In this document: piece by piece, positions 18,199 to 27,651 of the stretch
Layout: every line of letters begins with the position of its first letter
Position numbering within the stretch: the first letter of the stretch is position 1
Source: Leptospiraceae bacterium
GTDB taxonomy: Bacteria > Spirochaetota > Leptospiria > Leptospirales > Leptospiraceae
Direction of reading: 5' to 3'
Assembly: GCA_016711485.1 (NCBI GenBank)
Contig: JADJSX010000006.1
Location: 920,326-984,325 of the forward strand
DNA: 64,000 nucleotides
Program-made: the position numbers and the translations under genes
Notes under the pieces: model-generated
Told to the model about the DNA's origin: nothing
Database searches by the model: none
The model's input: the letters and a program-made list of their open reading frames with translations, nothing else

Positions 18199-18339
18199 AT
18201 TGTTCCCTTTTTTCCTGGAGTAATTATAAATATATATCGAAAAGATACTTAAAGACAATTAACTTTTACTATTTACCCATAAAATACAAATACTTTTTTA
18301 TTTTTGGTAACAGATTTTTAGATATTTTTAGAAATTAAA

Positions 18340-18415
18340 AATAAAAAAGCCACTAACCAACCTAAGTTAGCCAGTGGCATTTTAGCTTATACTTTGTTTA
18401 ATGCTATAAGCTAAA
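18340..18415 (-). terminator. Two hairpins downstream of flgE
   Basis: Reading the minus strand after the flgE stop, 11-bp arms 18381-18391/18405-18415 come first. GCCACT...AGTGGC at 18349-18378 follows and ends in CTTTTTTA, a Rho-independent terminator for the fliK-flgD-flgE operon. Confidence 0.8.
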
Positions 18416-18417
18416 TT

Positions 18418-19809
18418 TTATCTCTTTAGACCTAATACTTCTTGAATCATTTGGTCTGATGTTGTGATTGTTCGAGAATTCGCTTGAAAACCTCTTTGTG
18501 TAACAATCATGTCAGTGAACTGATCAGATAAATCCACATTAGACATTTCTAATATTCCTGCATTGATTTTACCACGACCAGCTATTCCAGATTCACCTAT
18601 ATTTGCTTCTCCAGAGTTGATTGAGTAGCTATACATAGTATCTCCAGCTTTATTCAAACCAGCCGGATTAGTAAAAGTTGCCATAGCAACTTGTGCTAAT
18701 TGTTGCGTAATTCCGTTAGAGAAAACCCCAACAATTCTTCCAGCATTATCAATCGAAAAAGATTCCATATATCCCATAGGATAACCATCTTGTTTAATTG
18801 CTTTGGTCGTAAAATCAGATGCAAACTGTGTAATTCCATTTACTAAACCAGATTCGCCTAAATTCAAAGTAAAACTTTGTTTCTCAGGATTTCCAGGAAT
18901 TCTAAAAGACACATCTGCAGATAACTTGCCCGCACTCAAACTATCAACTCCATCCGAAACTCCTACAAGTCTTCCGTCAGGAGAGAAACTAAGTTCGATT
19001 TCTGTATTCCCTGGAACTGTAGTGTTTTGATCTTTTGTAGCTACATCAATAGAAACTTGTGTTGCATCTGTCATAGAAACAGAAGCACGCCAAACGTTGT
19101 CGCGAATTTTATACATTTCCATTTTTATTTCGCGTTCAATACCTTGTTCATCGTAAACAATGATACTAGTTTGATGTCCTCTACGTTTTTTAGGATCTGG
19201 ATCATTGATGAATTTTTTGATTTCGTCTAATTTGGCATCCTCTGGAATTGCTAGGGCTGCTGAATTTAAATTGGATTGAAATACTACTTCCTTAGTTGCT
19301 TTTGCAGGCTCCTTTGAGTAGAGAGGTAAAACAATATCTTCCACAGAAGCTGATGTGTTTACGAATTTATTTCCGTTTTCATCTACACGTGCATTCCAAC
19401 CTTGGACTTTTAGACCGTTAGCCGGATTAACATAATAACCATTTTTATCAACGTTAAATGCTCCAGCTCTTGTATAAAATTCTTTATCGCCGTCTTTCAC
19501 GACAAAAAATCCTTCCCCAGAGATTGCAACGTCTGTATTTTTTCCAGTTGTTTGAAATGAACCCTGTGTCATAATTTTATCAATTGCTGCGATAAGAGAA
19601 CCTAGTCCAACCTGCTTTGGATTTACTCCCCCAATATTATCCTTTGGCTCCATTGCTGCCGAAAGCTCTTGGGAAATCATATCTTGGAACGTTACGCGCT
19701 CTGTCTTGAAACCATGCGTGTTCACATTTGAAATATTATTTCCGATTACATCCATTCTTACTTGGTGATTTTTTAGACCGGAAACTCCGGAATACAAAGA
19801 TCGCATCAT
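18418..19809 (-). CDS. flgE: Flagellar hook protein FlgE
   Basis: Builds the flexible hook of the periplasmic flagellum. The N-terminal rod/hook motif 'SLYSGVSGLKNHQVRMDVIG' and 'NNISNVNTHGFKTERVTFQ' and the C-terminal 'VDLSDQFTDMIVTQRGFQAN' with 'SRTITTSDQMIQEVLGLKR' are diagnostic. The central FlgE D2 region carries the hook-specific insertion. The 463-aa length fits spirochaete FlgE. It is 27 bp downstream of flgD and is last in the operon. In spirochaetes FlgE is cross-linked by lysinoalanine, known for the family but not visible here. Confidence 0.96.
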   Translation of the reverse strand: MMRSLYSGVSGLKNHQVRMDVIGNNISNVNTHGFKTERVTFQDMISQELSAAMEPKDNIGGVNPKQVGLGSLIAAIDKIMTQGSFQTTGKNTDVAISGEGFFVVKDGDKEFYTRAGAFNVDKNGYYVNPANGLKVQGWNARVDENGNKFVNTSASVEDIVLPLYSKEPAKATKEVVFQSNLNSAALAIPEDAKLDEIKKFINDPDPKKRRGHQTSIIVYDEQGIEREIKMEMYKIRDNVWRASVSMTDATQVSIDVATKDQNTTVPGNTEIELSFSPDGRLVGVSDGVDSLSAGKLSADVSFRIPGNPEKQSFTLNLGESGLVNGITQFASDFTTKAIKQDGYPMGYMESFSIDNAGRIVGVFSNGITQQLAQVAMATFTNPAGLNKAGDTMYSYSINSGEANIGESGIAGRGKINAGILEMSNVDLSDQFTDMIVTQRGFQANSRTITTSDQMIQEVLGLKR

Positions 19810-19836
19810 AGCGCATTTACCTCTGGGTTATTTTTT

Positions 19837-20562
19837 TTATTTCTCATAATTTGTGCCTTTATTCGTTTTAGCTCCGGGATAATTCCAGTCTACTGGCTTT
19901 TCCAAATTCGGAAGAGTTTCGTGTACTGATTGTTTCGTTGTACTTTTATCGGTCGGTTCTTGATTTTCTTGAATACTTGTTATTTTTTTTTCAATTTCAT
20001 TTTCTTTCAATGTAGGTTTAAGAGACATATCCTTTTCTAAATTCAAAACGGATGGATCGGAGATAAGAGTGATTTTCTCCACTTCCACTGATCGTCCATT
20101 TACTCTTACATATGATTTTCCATCTGCATCAAAAAATAAAGCCGCGGCAAGACCAATTACCGTTTCGCCTGTTACCATATCAGGGCCTGAAACAACTTTT
20201 CCAACTAGAGAATAACTTTGTTTTGCCTCCATTCGAGAAATGCCAGAGGAGATATTCTTCATTTGCTCTAAACTAGAAAACTGCGCCATTTGAGCAATAA
20301 AATCCTGATCTTTCATTGGACTAGTTGGATCTTGCTGTGTAAGTTGGGTAATTAATAATTTCAAAAAGTCATCTTTGCCTAATTGTTTCGGAGTTTCTCT
20401 TACCTCAATTCCTTTAAGTCCAGCTTTTTCTTCTTTGTTTAATCGATCCAGATAGGACTTAATATCCACTTTTTTATCTGCATCCATATACTTTGTTTTT
20501 GTGGATTCAGAAGAAGGCTCTTGTGTTTTAGTTTTTATTCCTGATAATTGTGGAACTGGCAT
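19837..20562 (-). CDS. flgD: Flagellar hook-capping scaffold protein FlgD
   Basis: FlgD caps the growing hook and is shed afterwards. The conserved N-terminal block 'LGKDDFLKLLITQLTQQDP' and 'QDFIAQMAQFSSLEQMKNIS' is present at about residues 60-110. The C-terminal domain 'SLVGKVVSGPDMVTGETVIG' carries the FLN-like/Tudor part. The last ~60 residues are a low-complexity Lys/Glu/Thr tail. It sits between fliK and flgE, the usual order. Confidence 0.94.
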   Translation of the reverse strand: MPVPQLSGIKTKTQEPSSESTKTKYMDADKKVDIKSYLDRLNKEEKAGLKGIEVRETPKQLGKDDFLKLLITQLTQQDPTSPMKDQDFIAQMAQFSSLEQMKNISSGISRMEAKQSYSLVGKVVSGPDMVTGETVIGLAAALFFDADGKSYVRVNGRSVEVEKITLISDPSVLNLEKDMSLKPTLKENEIEKKITSIQENQEPTDKSTTKQSVHETLPNLEKPVDWNYPGAKTNKGTNYEK

Positions 20563-20688
20563 AAAGTTTTCTCCAAAAGCCCTACAAACTCAGACTAAGC
20601 TGAGTCAAAAACCAAATGGCGGCTTTGTTACCGTTTGGGTTTATATATTTGTCAATTGAATTCTGAATTGTTATATGAATCATACTAT

Positions 20689-22488
20689 CTATACTTTAAT
20701 GTCTACAAGGTTATATGATTTCCCCGAAAATTCAGACTCAGAATTTTCTTCCAGTAACTCCGAATGCGGCAAAGATGAATTAGTCGTATGCGATTTATCT
20801 CCAGAAGATTCTTTATCATTCGAAGGATTAGCAAAATCAAATGCTAGAGAAGCATCACTTCGAACTTCAATAGAAATATTTTGTAAATCTAATCCATTTG
20901 CTTTTAAGTCAGCTTTTAGTTGGGAAACATCACCCATTAAACGATTTCTAATAAATTCAGAATCTACTAAAATTTTACCTTCGACTTTTTCTCTAATCAC
21001 ATCAATATTTAATGTCATTTTACCTAAATCTTTAGGGTAAAGTGAAATTTGGGCAGAATTTCTACCATTTTCAACTATATTAATTCTAGCTTTATTTACT
21101 AAGTCATTTAGAGATTTAGAAAAATTTTCTCTATTAAAACCAGCCTCTTGTGGTTTATCAGAATTAGCCGCTTTTGATGTTTCAGAAAATATTTTTAGAC
21201 CATTTGTCTCGTAACGTGGATTTGAAAAAGATTTTTCAGAATCTGCCGATGTTTGAGAAGAATTGGATTTTGCTGCAATTTCATTTAGTAATGCAATAGA
21301 TTCTTTTCGACGCTCTATATTGGATGATTCCATATCCTTTTCCCGTCGCGTAATCGTCCATTTATTTTTATCTAATCCTGCAACTTCAACTAAAACCTCT
21401 TTTCCATGGCGAATCTCTTTTTCGATATTTGCGAATTCTTTTGCAACTGGTTTAGAGTCTTCGAAAGTGGACTTTTCTTTGTTTAAAGGCTCAGAAGTTT
21501 TTTTAAATTTACGACCTTCTCCAACCAAAGACTCTCGCGTTTGCGGCTCTTCTTTACTAGAAGTAATACGATTTCCAATTTCGAGAGCAGATAATTCTGA
21601 TTTATTTTCTACAGGAGATTTTGAAGTAATAACGACAGTTTCTTTAGATTTCGTCTGGGCAGTCGTTAACTTAGAATTATCCTCAATTTTTATTTCTTTT
21701 TTTACATCATTTGAAATTTCTTTAGATACTTCATGAACTTGTATGTCTTTAGATGCCGTTTCGACCTTTAATTCTTTGGCTTTGGTTTGTAATGATTCTA
21801 CAGGAATTTTGGATTCAACTTTTTTGGAATCCTTTCCTTCCACAGATTTTGAGGATTTTACTTCTGCCTTATCCGTATTTTCTGATTTTTGTTCTTTTTG
21901 GGGAATAACTTCTAACGTTGTAGGTTTTTTCTCCAGTTTATTTACAGAATTGTTTATTTTAGAAATTAATTTCGGTTCATCTGAAATTTCTTTTGTATCC
22001 AAATTTAAAAATGTTTGGAGTAAAATTGTGGAGGAAATTTCTTTTACAACAACCACTTCTTTAACTGGCTCTTCTTTGGCGAGTTCAGTTTCACTGGGAA
22101 GTTTACTATTAATTTCCGTTTCCTTTAAAGGAACTTCTTTGTTTATTTCCTTATTTGGTTCAAGTTTGGAAGACACAGTTTCAAGCGGTGATTCAATCGT
22201 AACCGCAAACGTTTCCACATTATGTTCCTTCCCGAACTTGTCATGAAATAATTCCATTTTAAAAGGTTCTATATTATTTAAGTTAGAGCCATTTTTACTT
22301 GTTATGTCTTGTGAAATTGAGGAATATGTTTGTAAGTTATTATCCTCAAGGCGAGATGCATCATTAACCGCATTATGTAGGATTTCATGAAAACTATTTT
22401 CATTTTTAGAAATTAAATTTTCTTTTTTAAGCTCATCAGAATTTGTTTTGGAAAAAATAAGATTTTCTAAGCTATTAAAAATAAACAT
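20689..22488 (-). CDS. fliK: Flagellar hook-length control protein FliK
   Basis: Hook-length ruler and secretion-specificity switch. Residues 1-~430 are a Ser/Lys/Glu-rich, disordered stretch typical of the ruler part. The C-terminal Flg_hook domain is recognisable at about residues 450-570: 'RNSAQISLYPKDLGKMTLNI', 'VEGKILVDSEFIRNRLM', 'LKANGLDLQNISIEVRSD'. The final ~30 residues are polar. The ATG follows a purine-rich site and it is the first gene of the fliK-flgD-flgE operon, divergent from flgB across about 580 bp. Confidence 0.9.
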   Translation of the reverse strand: MFIFNSLENLIFSKTNSDELKKENLISKNENSFHEILHNAVNDASRLEDNNLQTYSSISQDITSKNGSNLNNIEPFKMELFHDKFGKEHNVETFAVTIESPLETVSSKLEPNKEINKEVPLKETEINSKLPSETELAKEEPVKEVVVVKEISSTILLQTFLNLDTKEISDEPKLISKINNSVNKLEKKPTTLEVIPQKEQKSENTDKAEVKSSKSVEGKDSKKVESKIPVESLQTKAKELKVETASKDIQVHEVSKEISNDVKKEIKIEDNSKLTTAQTKSKETVVITSKSPVENKSELSALEIGNRITSSKEEPQTRESLVGEGRKFKKTSEPLNKEKSTFEDSKPVAKEFANIEKEIRHGKEVLVEVAGLDKNKWTITRREKDMESSNIERRKESIALLNEIAAKSNSSQTSADSEKSFSNPRYETNGLKIFSETSKAANSDKPQEAGFNRENFSKSLNDLVNKARINIVENGRNSAQISLYPKDLGKMTLNIDVIREKVEGKILVDSEFIRNRLMGDVSQLKADLKANGLDLQNISIEVRSDASLAFDFANPSNDKESSGDKSHTTNSSLPHSELLEENSESEFSGKSYNLVDIKV

Positions 22489-23069
22489 GCAGGAATCCGC
22501 CTTAATGAGAACATCGAACAGTTTAAGAAAACCTTAATCAAAAAAAGTACACGAGTGAGAATTAATTTCCATTCTGAATGAATTACTCTCTTGGCTCATC
22601 GAAAATAACCGGACATATTCTCAATGCGACAGAGTCTTGAAGCTAAGAATTGTTAACCATATAAATTTTATTTCATAATAAACAGAAATTAAATTAAAAC
22701 CTTTTTGACTTTCAAACTACTACAGATTTCAGTCTTGGGTCTAATACACGGAACAGACTTCCATTTTACAAATTTGAAAAAAGCCAGAAAATGAGATTAG
22801 ATACAATGTAAAGGAGATGGAAAACCGAAACCGCATTTCTCTGAGTCTCAGTGCCTCTGTGGCAATATTTTTACAAAGCCCCCTTGGAGCTTGACTTTCA
22901 TTAATACAATAACATCTTCTCAAACACCCTCTAAGAAAAATTAAGTGACTCAAAATAAAACTAGGATGAGAATAAAAAAACCCTAAAGTGACATAATTTT
23001 TGTCATGTAAATTTCAAAACCTGCCGAAAGATTATCTGTAATAAGGTAAAATCCGCCTAGGAGATATGT
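22489..23069. other. Intergenic region between fliK and flgB
   Basis: About 580 bp with no convincing gene. It should hold divergent promoters for the two flagellar operons. A TGACA/TGTCA inverted repeat is at about 22989-23006. The second copy of the CTCTGAGTCTC repeat is at 22839-22866. A 70-codon minus-strand frame (22741-22953) has no family look and is probably spurious. Confidence 0.6.
22839..22866. repeat. Second copy of the CTCTGAGTCTC...CTCTGTGGC repeat
   Basis: It matches 5801-5829 with a few substitutions, in the intergenic region before flgB. Confidence 0.55.
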
Positions 23070-23501
23070 ATGTTCACAAACACGTATTATATGAAAACAC
23101 AAGACCTTCTTGAAAGAGGTCTAAATAATGCAACTTTTAAAAGAAAAGTATTAGCAGACAATATAGCAAATGTGGATGTTCCCAACTTCAAAAGAAGTGA
23201 AGTAAGTTTTGAAGCTAATTTAAAAAGAGCATTGGAATCGGAAGATTTCCAAAAAAGAAATGCAGTTCCTACCCAGATATCTCATGAAAAACATTTTGAA
23301 TTTTTCAAACCTCTGAATTATAAAGATGTTCAGTCAAAGGCTAACTTGGATTATCTTACTACAATGCGAGCTGACGGAAATAACGTAGATGTAGAAAAAG
23401 AAATGACTGAAGTTTCTCATAACCAAATGGCCTACACTATGATGGTGGAACGCCTTAATCAGAACTTTCGTATGCTAAATATTGTAATTCGATCAGCTTA
23501 A
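23070..23501 (+). CDS. flgB: Flagellar basal-body rod protein FlgB
   Basis: Proximal rod subunit. The N-terminal rod motif 'KVLADNIANVDVPNFKRSEV' and the C-terminal 'VDVEKEMTEVSHNQMAYTMM' are diagnostic. Two ATGs overlap here (23066 and 23070); only 23070 is in frame, preceded by TAGGAGATATGT. The 143-aa length is normal. First gene of flgB-flgC-fliE. Confidence 0.96.
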   Translation: MFTNTYYMKTQDLLERGLNNATFKRKVLADNIANVDVPNFKRSEVSFEANLKRALESEDFQKRNAVPTQISHEKHFEFFKPLNYKDVQSKANLDYLTTMRADGNNVDVEKEMTEVSHNQMAYTMMVERLNQNFRMLNIVIRSA

Positions 23502-23517
23502 TAGGAGGAAATAAAAA

Positions 23518-23979
23518 ATGGGATTATTTACATCAATTAATATATCTTCTACTGGTCTTTCGGCTCAAAGACTAAGAATGGACGTTATTTCCAATAACAT
23601 TGCCAATGCGACAACAACTCGTAATACAAATGGTGATGGACCATATCGCAGAGACAGAGTGGTTATGACACCCATGAATCTTCGCACTCAGTGGAAAAGT
23701 CCTGTTTACCCCTTTGGTATTTCTCCTGGAGAAGGACAAGGTGTAAAAGTAATGAAAATCGAAAAAGACATGACTCCACTTCGTTTAGTATATGATCCAA
23801 CTCATCCAGATGCAATTAAAGTTGGACAAAAAAAAGGCTATGTTGAATTTCCTAATGTAAATATGGTCACAGAGATGACTGATATGATATCTGCCTCTAG
23901 ATCCTATGAAGCAAACGTGCAAATGATCAATGGTAGCAAGGCAATGTTTAATAAATCAATGGAAATTGGTAGAGCATAA
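23518..23979 (+). CDS. flgC: Flagellar basal-body rod protein FlgC
   Basis: Rod subunit with N-terminal 'SSTGLSAQRLRMDVISNNIA' and 'NATTTRNTNGDGPYRR', and C-terminal 'YVEFPNVNMVTEMTDMISAS' and 'RSYEANVQMINGSKAMFNKS'. The length of 153 aa is typical. AGGAGGAAATAAAA precedes the ATG, a strong ribosome site. It lies 16 bp after flgB. Confidence 0.96.
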   Translation: MGLFTSINISSTGLSAQRLRMDVISNNIANATTTRNTNGDGPYRRDRVVMTPMNLRTQWKSPVYPFGISPGEGQGVKVMKIEKDMTPLRLVYDPTHPDAIKVGQKKGYVEFPNVNMVTEMTDMISASRSYEANVQMINGSKAMFNKSMEIGRA

Positions 23980-24045
23980 TACTGGTATAAACCTAACGAA
24001 TAGATATATACTCCAAGTAAATTTTTTAATAGAGGACAAAGATAA

Positions 24046-24417
24046 ATGAGCAGTTTTAATATTTCAAACATTGGTAGCACTTATAATTCAGGAAATCCAT
24101 TTCCTATTTCTCCGAAAGGTGATAAAATTTCGATTAATACATCAGATACTCGCCACTATGGTGATAAAGCCAAGTCCCATTCAGTTGATGATGTTGCAGA
24201 AAGTTTTGCGGAAGTTCTACAAAAGTCCTTTGAAAAAGTAAATGACCAACAAGTAGAAGCAGACAGCTTAACACAAAAAATAGTATTTGATCCAAATAGC
24301 GTAGACTCTCATCAAGTTATGATTGCAGCGGAAAAGGCTCGTATTTCTCTCACTTTTACAAAAACAATGATAGACGGTGTAATCAAAGCTTACAGGGATC
24401 TAAGTAACCTCAGATAA
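24046..24417 (+). CDS. fliE: Flagellar hook-basal body complex protein FliE
   Basis: FliE joins the MS ring to the rod. The C-terminal helices are typical: 'SFAEVLQKSFEKVNDQQVEA', 'SVDSHQVMIAAEKARISLTF', 'VIKAYRDLSNLR'. The N-terminal 45 residues are polar and variable. It follows flgC by 66 bp after an AGAGGACAAAG site. A palindromic terminator follows its stop. Confidence 0.95.
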   Translation: MSSFNISNIGSTYNSGNPFPISPKGDKISINTSDTRHYGDKAKSHSVDDVAESFAEVLQKSFEKVNDQQVEADSLTQKIVFDPNSVDSHQVMIAAEKARISLTFTKTMIDGVIKAYRDLSNLR

Positions 24418-24425
24418 TAGTAATT

Positions 24426-24460
24426 AACCGTAAGATGCATCTTACGGTTTACTTTTCTAC
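24426..24460 (+). terminator. Terminator after fliE
   Basis: A perfect palindrome of 12-bp arms (24426-24437/24438-24449, centre GATGCATC) begins eight bases after the fliE stop and is followed by TTTACTTTTCTA. Confidence 0.85.
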
Positions 24461-24708
24461 GTTTTATTTAAATATTCTTAAATAACTTGTATTCGTAAAT
24501 TTTTATATATTAGTGATACTTTGTCAAGTTGGCTTAAACTTAATTCTATCTAGGTTTTTAATGCAATAGTTTTCCTAAAAAACTCATAGACAAAAAATAA
24601 AAAGGGCAGATCTTTTTCTAATTTTTCAAATGCAAAACGGTCTTAATGGAGCATTTGCAGCGTGTTAAGGCAATAAAATCGCTGCTGCGGGCTTTCTTTT
24701 CTTTTTTG

Positions 24709-24754
24709 CTTACTTTTTTCTTTTCTTTCCCAAGAAAGAAAAGAAAAAAGTAAG
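24709..24754. repeat. Perfect 21-bp purine/pyrimidine hairpin
   Basis: The left arm 24709-24729 is almost all pyrimidine and the right arm 24734-24754 almost all purine, with a CCAA loop. A similar pyrimidine tract (GCTTTCTTTTCTTTTTT) lies just to the left at about 24691-24708. It sits in the ~410-bp gap between fliE and the convergent mgtE. It could be a bidirectional terminator or a repeat-family member. A further GCGACTT-GACA-AAGTCGC hairpin is at 24789-24806. Confidence 0.8.
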
Positions 24755-24858
24755 ATTAATAAATCCTACTCTGGGACGAAGTAGTTTGGCGACTTGACAA
24801 AGTCGCATTAGTAAAATACAAACTCCGAGTACCTTTAATACACTTTTTAGAAAGACTC

Positions 24859-26250
24859 TTATAAAAAAAGGCTAGCCAACCCCAAAAAACAAAAGAATCC
24901 AAATGTATCCGTACAGGCAGTTACGAATATGGAAGATGCAATCGCCGGATCAATTTTAAAAAATTTCAGGATTAATGGAACTACAGAGCCGATTAATCCA
25001 GCAATAATCATATTTGCAAACATAGCCGTTCCTATCACAAATGAAAGTGTTAAATCTGATTTTACAAGGAAGGTAACAGTAAAGATGATCGTGCCTAAAA
25101 ACAATCCATTTAGTACTCCGATGATCAATTCTTTCCGAACTGCAATGTACCAATTATAAAGAGTCAATTCTCCAGTTGCTAAATTTCTAACTACTATTGT
25201 GATTGCTTGTGTACCTGCATTTCCGCCCATGCCTGCAACAATAGGCATAAGAGATGCCAATACTACAATTCTTTGGATTGTTCCTTCAAACAAAGATACG
25301 ACAGTCGAAACCATCATCGCAGTAAAAAGATTTAATCCGAGCCAAATCATACGACGTTTTACAGAATCCCAGATTGATGTTTTTAATTTTTCATCTTCAC
25401 TGACTCCTCCTAAACGAAGAATGTCCTCACTCGCCTCCGCCTCTACTACATCCAATACATCGTCGACTGTTATTCGCCCAATCATTTTGCCGTCATCATC
25501 GATTACAGGAGCGGATACTACATCGTATTTCCTAAAAAAACGAGCGACCTCCTCTTGATCCATATTGTAATGAATCGTTTGCGTAGGCTCCATAATTTTA
25601 TTAATTTTATTTTTGTGATGTGCTAGTAAAAGATCTTTCAGTTGCAATTGACCTTTCACTATTCCTTTCTGGTCCACCACATAAATCAAATATATATTAT
25701 CCGTTTCTTTGGCGGCTCGACGAACATTAGAAATTCCTTTTGATGCTGTTTCATTTTCGCGAACAACGGCATAATCAAAACTCATGAGCCTTCCCGCAGA
25801 ATTTTCCGCAAAGCTCATTTGACTTCTAATTTTTGCTGAGTCTCTTCGATCTAGGGAATTTAGAATTTCTTCTGCTTTTTCTGGTTCAATTTCTGAAATA
25901 AAACTAGTGGCGTCATCAGACTCAATATCCTCTAGTATAAAGGCAATTTCTTCTAATTTTAAATAACCTACAAATTCAGCTTGAGTCTCCTCGCCTAATT
26001 CAACAAAAACTAATTTTTGTTTGTCCTTATCGCATAATCGAAATACATAAAGGGCGTCCTCAATTTTAGCAGATGAAATTATTTCCGCAATATCGGCTGG
26101 ATGCGCCTTATTAACATATTCCTCAAGGACGTATAAGTTTTTTGCAACGATATGAGAGTGAATTAATTCAACAGAAAGGTGCCGGCTCTTTTCATGATAA
26201 GAAATCATTTCTTCATCACGTTCTGTTTTGAATACAGTTTGTTCTTTCAT
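24859..26250 (-). CDS. mgtE: Magnesium transporter MgtE
   Basis: Mg2+ channel/transporter. An N-terminal MgtE_N superhelical domain (~residues 30-130, 'LNSLDRRDSAKIRSQMSFAE') is followed by two CBS domains (~140-265, 'DVLDVVEAEASEDILRLGGV'). Five C-terminal membrane segments (~300-463) carry the pore motif 'PIVAGMGGNAGTQAITIVVR' and 'TDTFGFFCFLGLASLFL'. The length is typical. The CBS domains gate the channel by cytosolic Mg2+, known for the family. It appears to be monocistronic. Confidence 0.95.
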   Translation of the reverse strand: MKEQTVFKTERDEEMISYHEKSRHLSVELIHSHIVAKNLYVLEEYVNKAHPADIAEIISSAKIEDALYVFRLCDKDKQKLVFVELGEETQAEFVGYLKLEEIAFILEDIESDDATSFISEIEPEKAEEILNSLDRRDSAKIRSQMSFAENSAGRLMSFDYAVVRENETASKGISNVRRAAKETDNIYLIYVVDQKGIVKGQLQLKDLLLAHHKNKINKIMEPTQTIHYNMDQEEVARFFRKYDVVSAPVIDDDGKMIGRITVDDVLDVVEAEASEDILRLGGVSEDEKLKTSIWDSVKRRMIWLGLNLFTAMMVSTVVSLFEGTIQRIVVLASLMPIVAGMGGNAGTQAITIVVRNLATGELTLYNWYIAVRKELIIGVLNGLFLGTIIFTVTFLVKSDLTLSFVIGTAMFANMIIAGLIGSVVPLILKFFKIDPAIASSIFVTACTDTFGFFCFLGLASLFL

Positions 26251-26358
26251 GACTAGACTTGCGCTCCTTCTAGTCCTTTATCTACTTTGTCCTATCTTGG
26301 TCAAGAGAAGAAATTGAAATATCAGAAAGGAAATAAATTCGAATTGAGATATTTTTAG

Positions 26359-26481
26359 AAAGTTACAGATATAATTATTATTTTACTCACCTTACGCACA
26401 GGCAAGTAAGGCTGAGACACAGGGCAATTGGTGCCCTCTAAACCCTCTAATGTTCGATATTTAATTTTTATCTGTAACTTT
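26359..26481. repeat. 123-bp element with 13-bp perfect terminal inverted repeats (MITE candidate)
   Basis: AAAGTTACAGATA at 26359-26371 is exactly inverted at 26469-26481. Inside are two smaller hairpins, CTTAC...GTAAG (about 26391-26410) and AGGGCA-ATTGG-TGCCCT (about 26422-26440). It sits between mgtE and the desaturase and has no ORF. It resembles a miniature inverted-repeat element. No flanking direct repeat is obvious. Confidence 0.5.
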
Positions 26482-26494
26482 TTTTAAAGATAAC

Positions 26495-27571
26495 TTAGTC
26501 TGCCGCCTGAGAAAATCGAACGTATTTATTTTTCTGTTCGTCCCAAAGATTACAATTTCGAATTACTTTAAAATAATGTTTCCAAGTAAATTTTTCCTCT
26601 TGAATGTCTTCTGAGTATTTAGATTGATTTAAGTCATCTTGAGCGGCTAATAACATATAACTTGGAATTTTAATATTCAAATGATGTGGTATATGACAAT
26701 CTATATGAAAATGGAGTTTTGAAATCCATTTTGGCATTCTATAATTTGTAGTAGATTTTATTTGACCTCGATATTGACTCCATTCTTCTTTTGGATAAAA
26801 AGACATTTCCTCAGAAGTATGATGAAGAAACGTATATAACGACATCCAAAATTGAAAAAATAAAGATGGAATAATCCAAAAATGAAAAATGGAAAAAATA
26901 CTTTCCGTAAAGTAATATAGAATCCCAACAATTGTAATTCCAACTACAAAAAGAAAAATATATGATAAACTAACGTTTTTTCGATGGTCTTGTTTGAATT
27001 TGGAAGGAAAATAGTGATATATTAAATTATGAATCAATGAACCAAGCGGAATCAATACTCTCGTAATTCTATAAGCATACGCCGTAAAAGGAGATTCTTT
27101 TCTCATTGTATTATATTGTGAGATGGTCATTGGAATCCACGCATTGTCAAAATAGACCGTGTCTAATGGGGCGTACAATTCATTTGTATGTTGGTGGTGT
27201 GCAGCGTGCGAATATTTCCAAGCATAATAAGGATAGAAAGTCGGGATAAATAATATATGCCCAAAGAAGGAGTTTAATTTTTTATTTCCGAAAAATGATT
27301 CATGTGCACAATCATGTCCTAAAACAAAAAGAGAAGTAAATACAAATCCCATTAAGAACCAAGATATCGGGAATAATGCCCAGTATCCGGTAATCCAGCT
27401 AAAATACGAAAATAGCCCCGCAACGATAAATTGGACTAAACCAGATAATAGAAACAAAGTTGCTTTTGTAATGTTCGCCTGAAAACACTCTTCTCTTACT
27501 ACTTTTTTGACTTCACTTAGGGTCGGTTCTTTTTCATTTAATAACTCTAAGGGTTCTATAGTTTGTATCAT
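26495..27571 (-). CDS. Membrane fatty acid desaturase
   Basis: Di-iron acyl desaturase of the DesA/FADS type. Histidine boxes are 'LGHDCAHESFF' (HxxxH), 'SHAAHHQHTN' (HxxHH) and 'DCHIPHHLNIKIP' (HxxHH), with additional 'FLHHTSEE'. Four or more membrane segments are visible (~35-80, ~185-240). It inserts a double bond in acyl chains of lipids or acyl-CoA, adjusting membrane fluidity. It is divergent from a TetR regulator, with an inverted repeat in the shared promoter. The 358-aa length is normal. Confidence 0.92.
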   Translation of the reverse strand: MIQTIEPLELLNEKEPTLSEVKKVVREECFQANITKATLFLLSGLVQFIVAGLFSYFSWITGYWALFPISWFLMGFVFTSLFVLGHDCAHESFFGNKKLNSFFGHILFIPTFYPYYAWKYSHAAHHQHTNELYAPLDTVYFDNAWIPMTISQYNTMRKESPFTAYAYRITRVLIPLGSLIHNLIYHYFPSKFKQDHRKNVSLSYIFLFVVGITIVGILYYFTESIFSIFHFWIIPSLFFQFWMSLYTFLHHTSEEMSFYPKEEWSQYRGQIKSTTNYRMPKWISKLHFHIDCHIPHHLNIKIPSYMLLAAQDDLNQSKYSEDIQEEKFTWKHYFKVIRNCNLWDEQKNKYVRFSQAAD

Positions 27572-27600
27572 TAAAATCTCCGAATGAATTTGCTACCATA

Positions 27601-27651
27601 TATCTAACAATGTTAATTCAAGTCAACTTCTTTATTAAATGTTGTTAGATA
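27601..27651. promoter_or_regulatory. Inverted repeat in the desaturase/TetR promoter region
   Basis: TATCTAACAA (27601-27610) is exactly inverted as TTGTTAGATA (27642-27651), 31 bp apart. It is the likely operator for the divergent TetR regulator. Half-site spacing suggests two sites or a looped dimer pair. Confidence 0.65.

Noticed and set aside
21263..22246. Long plus-strand frames across fliK
   Set aside because: They are antisense shadows of the Ser/Lys/Glu-rich fliK coding sequence.
22741..22953. 70-codon minus-strand frame with basic, Cys-rich sequence
   Set aside because: It has no family look and covers the dispersed CTCTGAGTCTC repeat; no ribosome site is evident.
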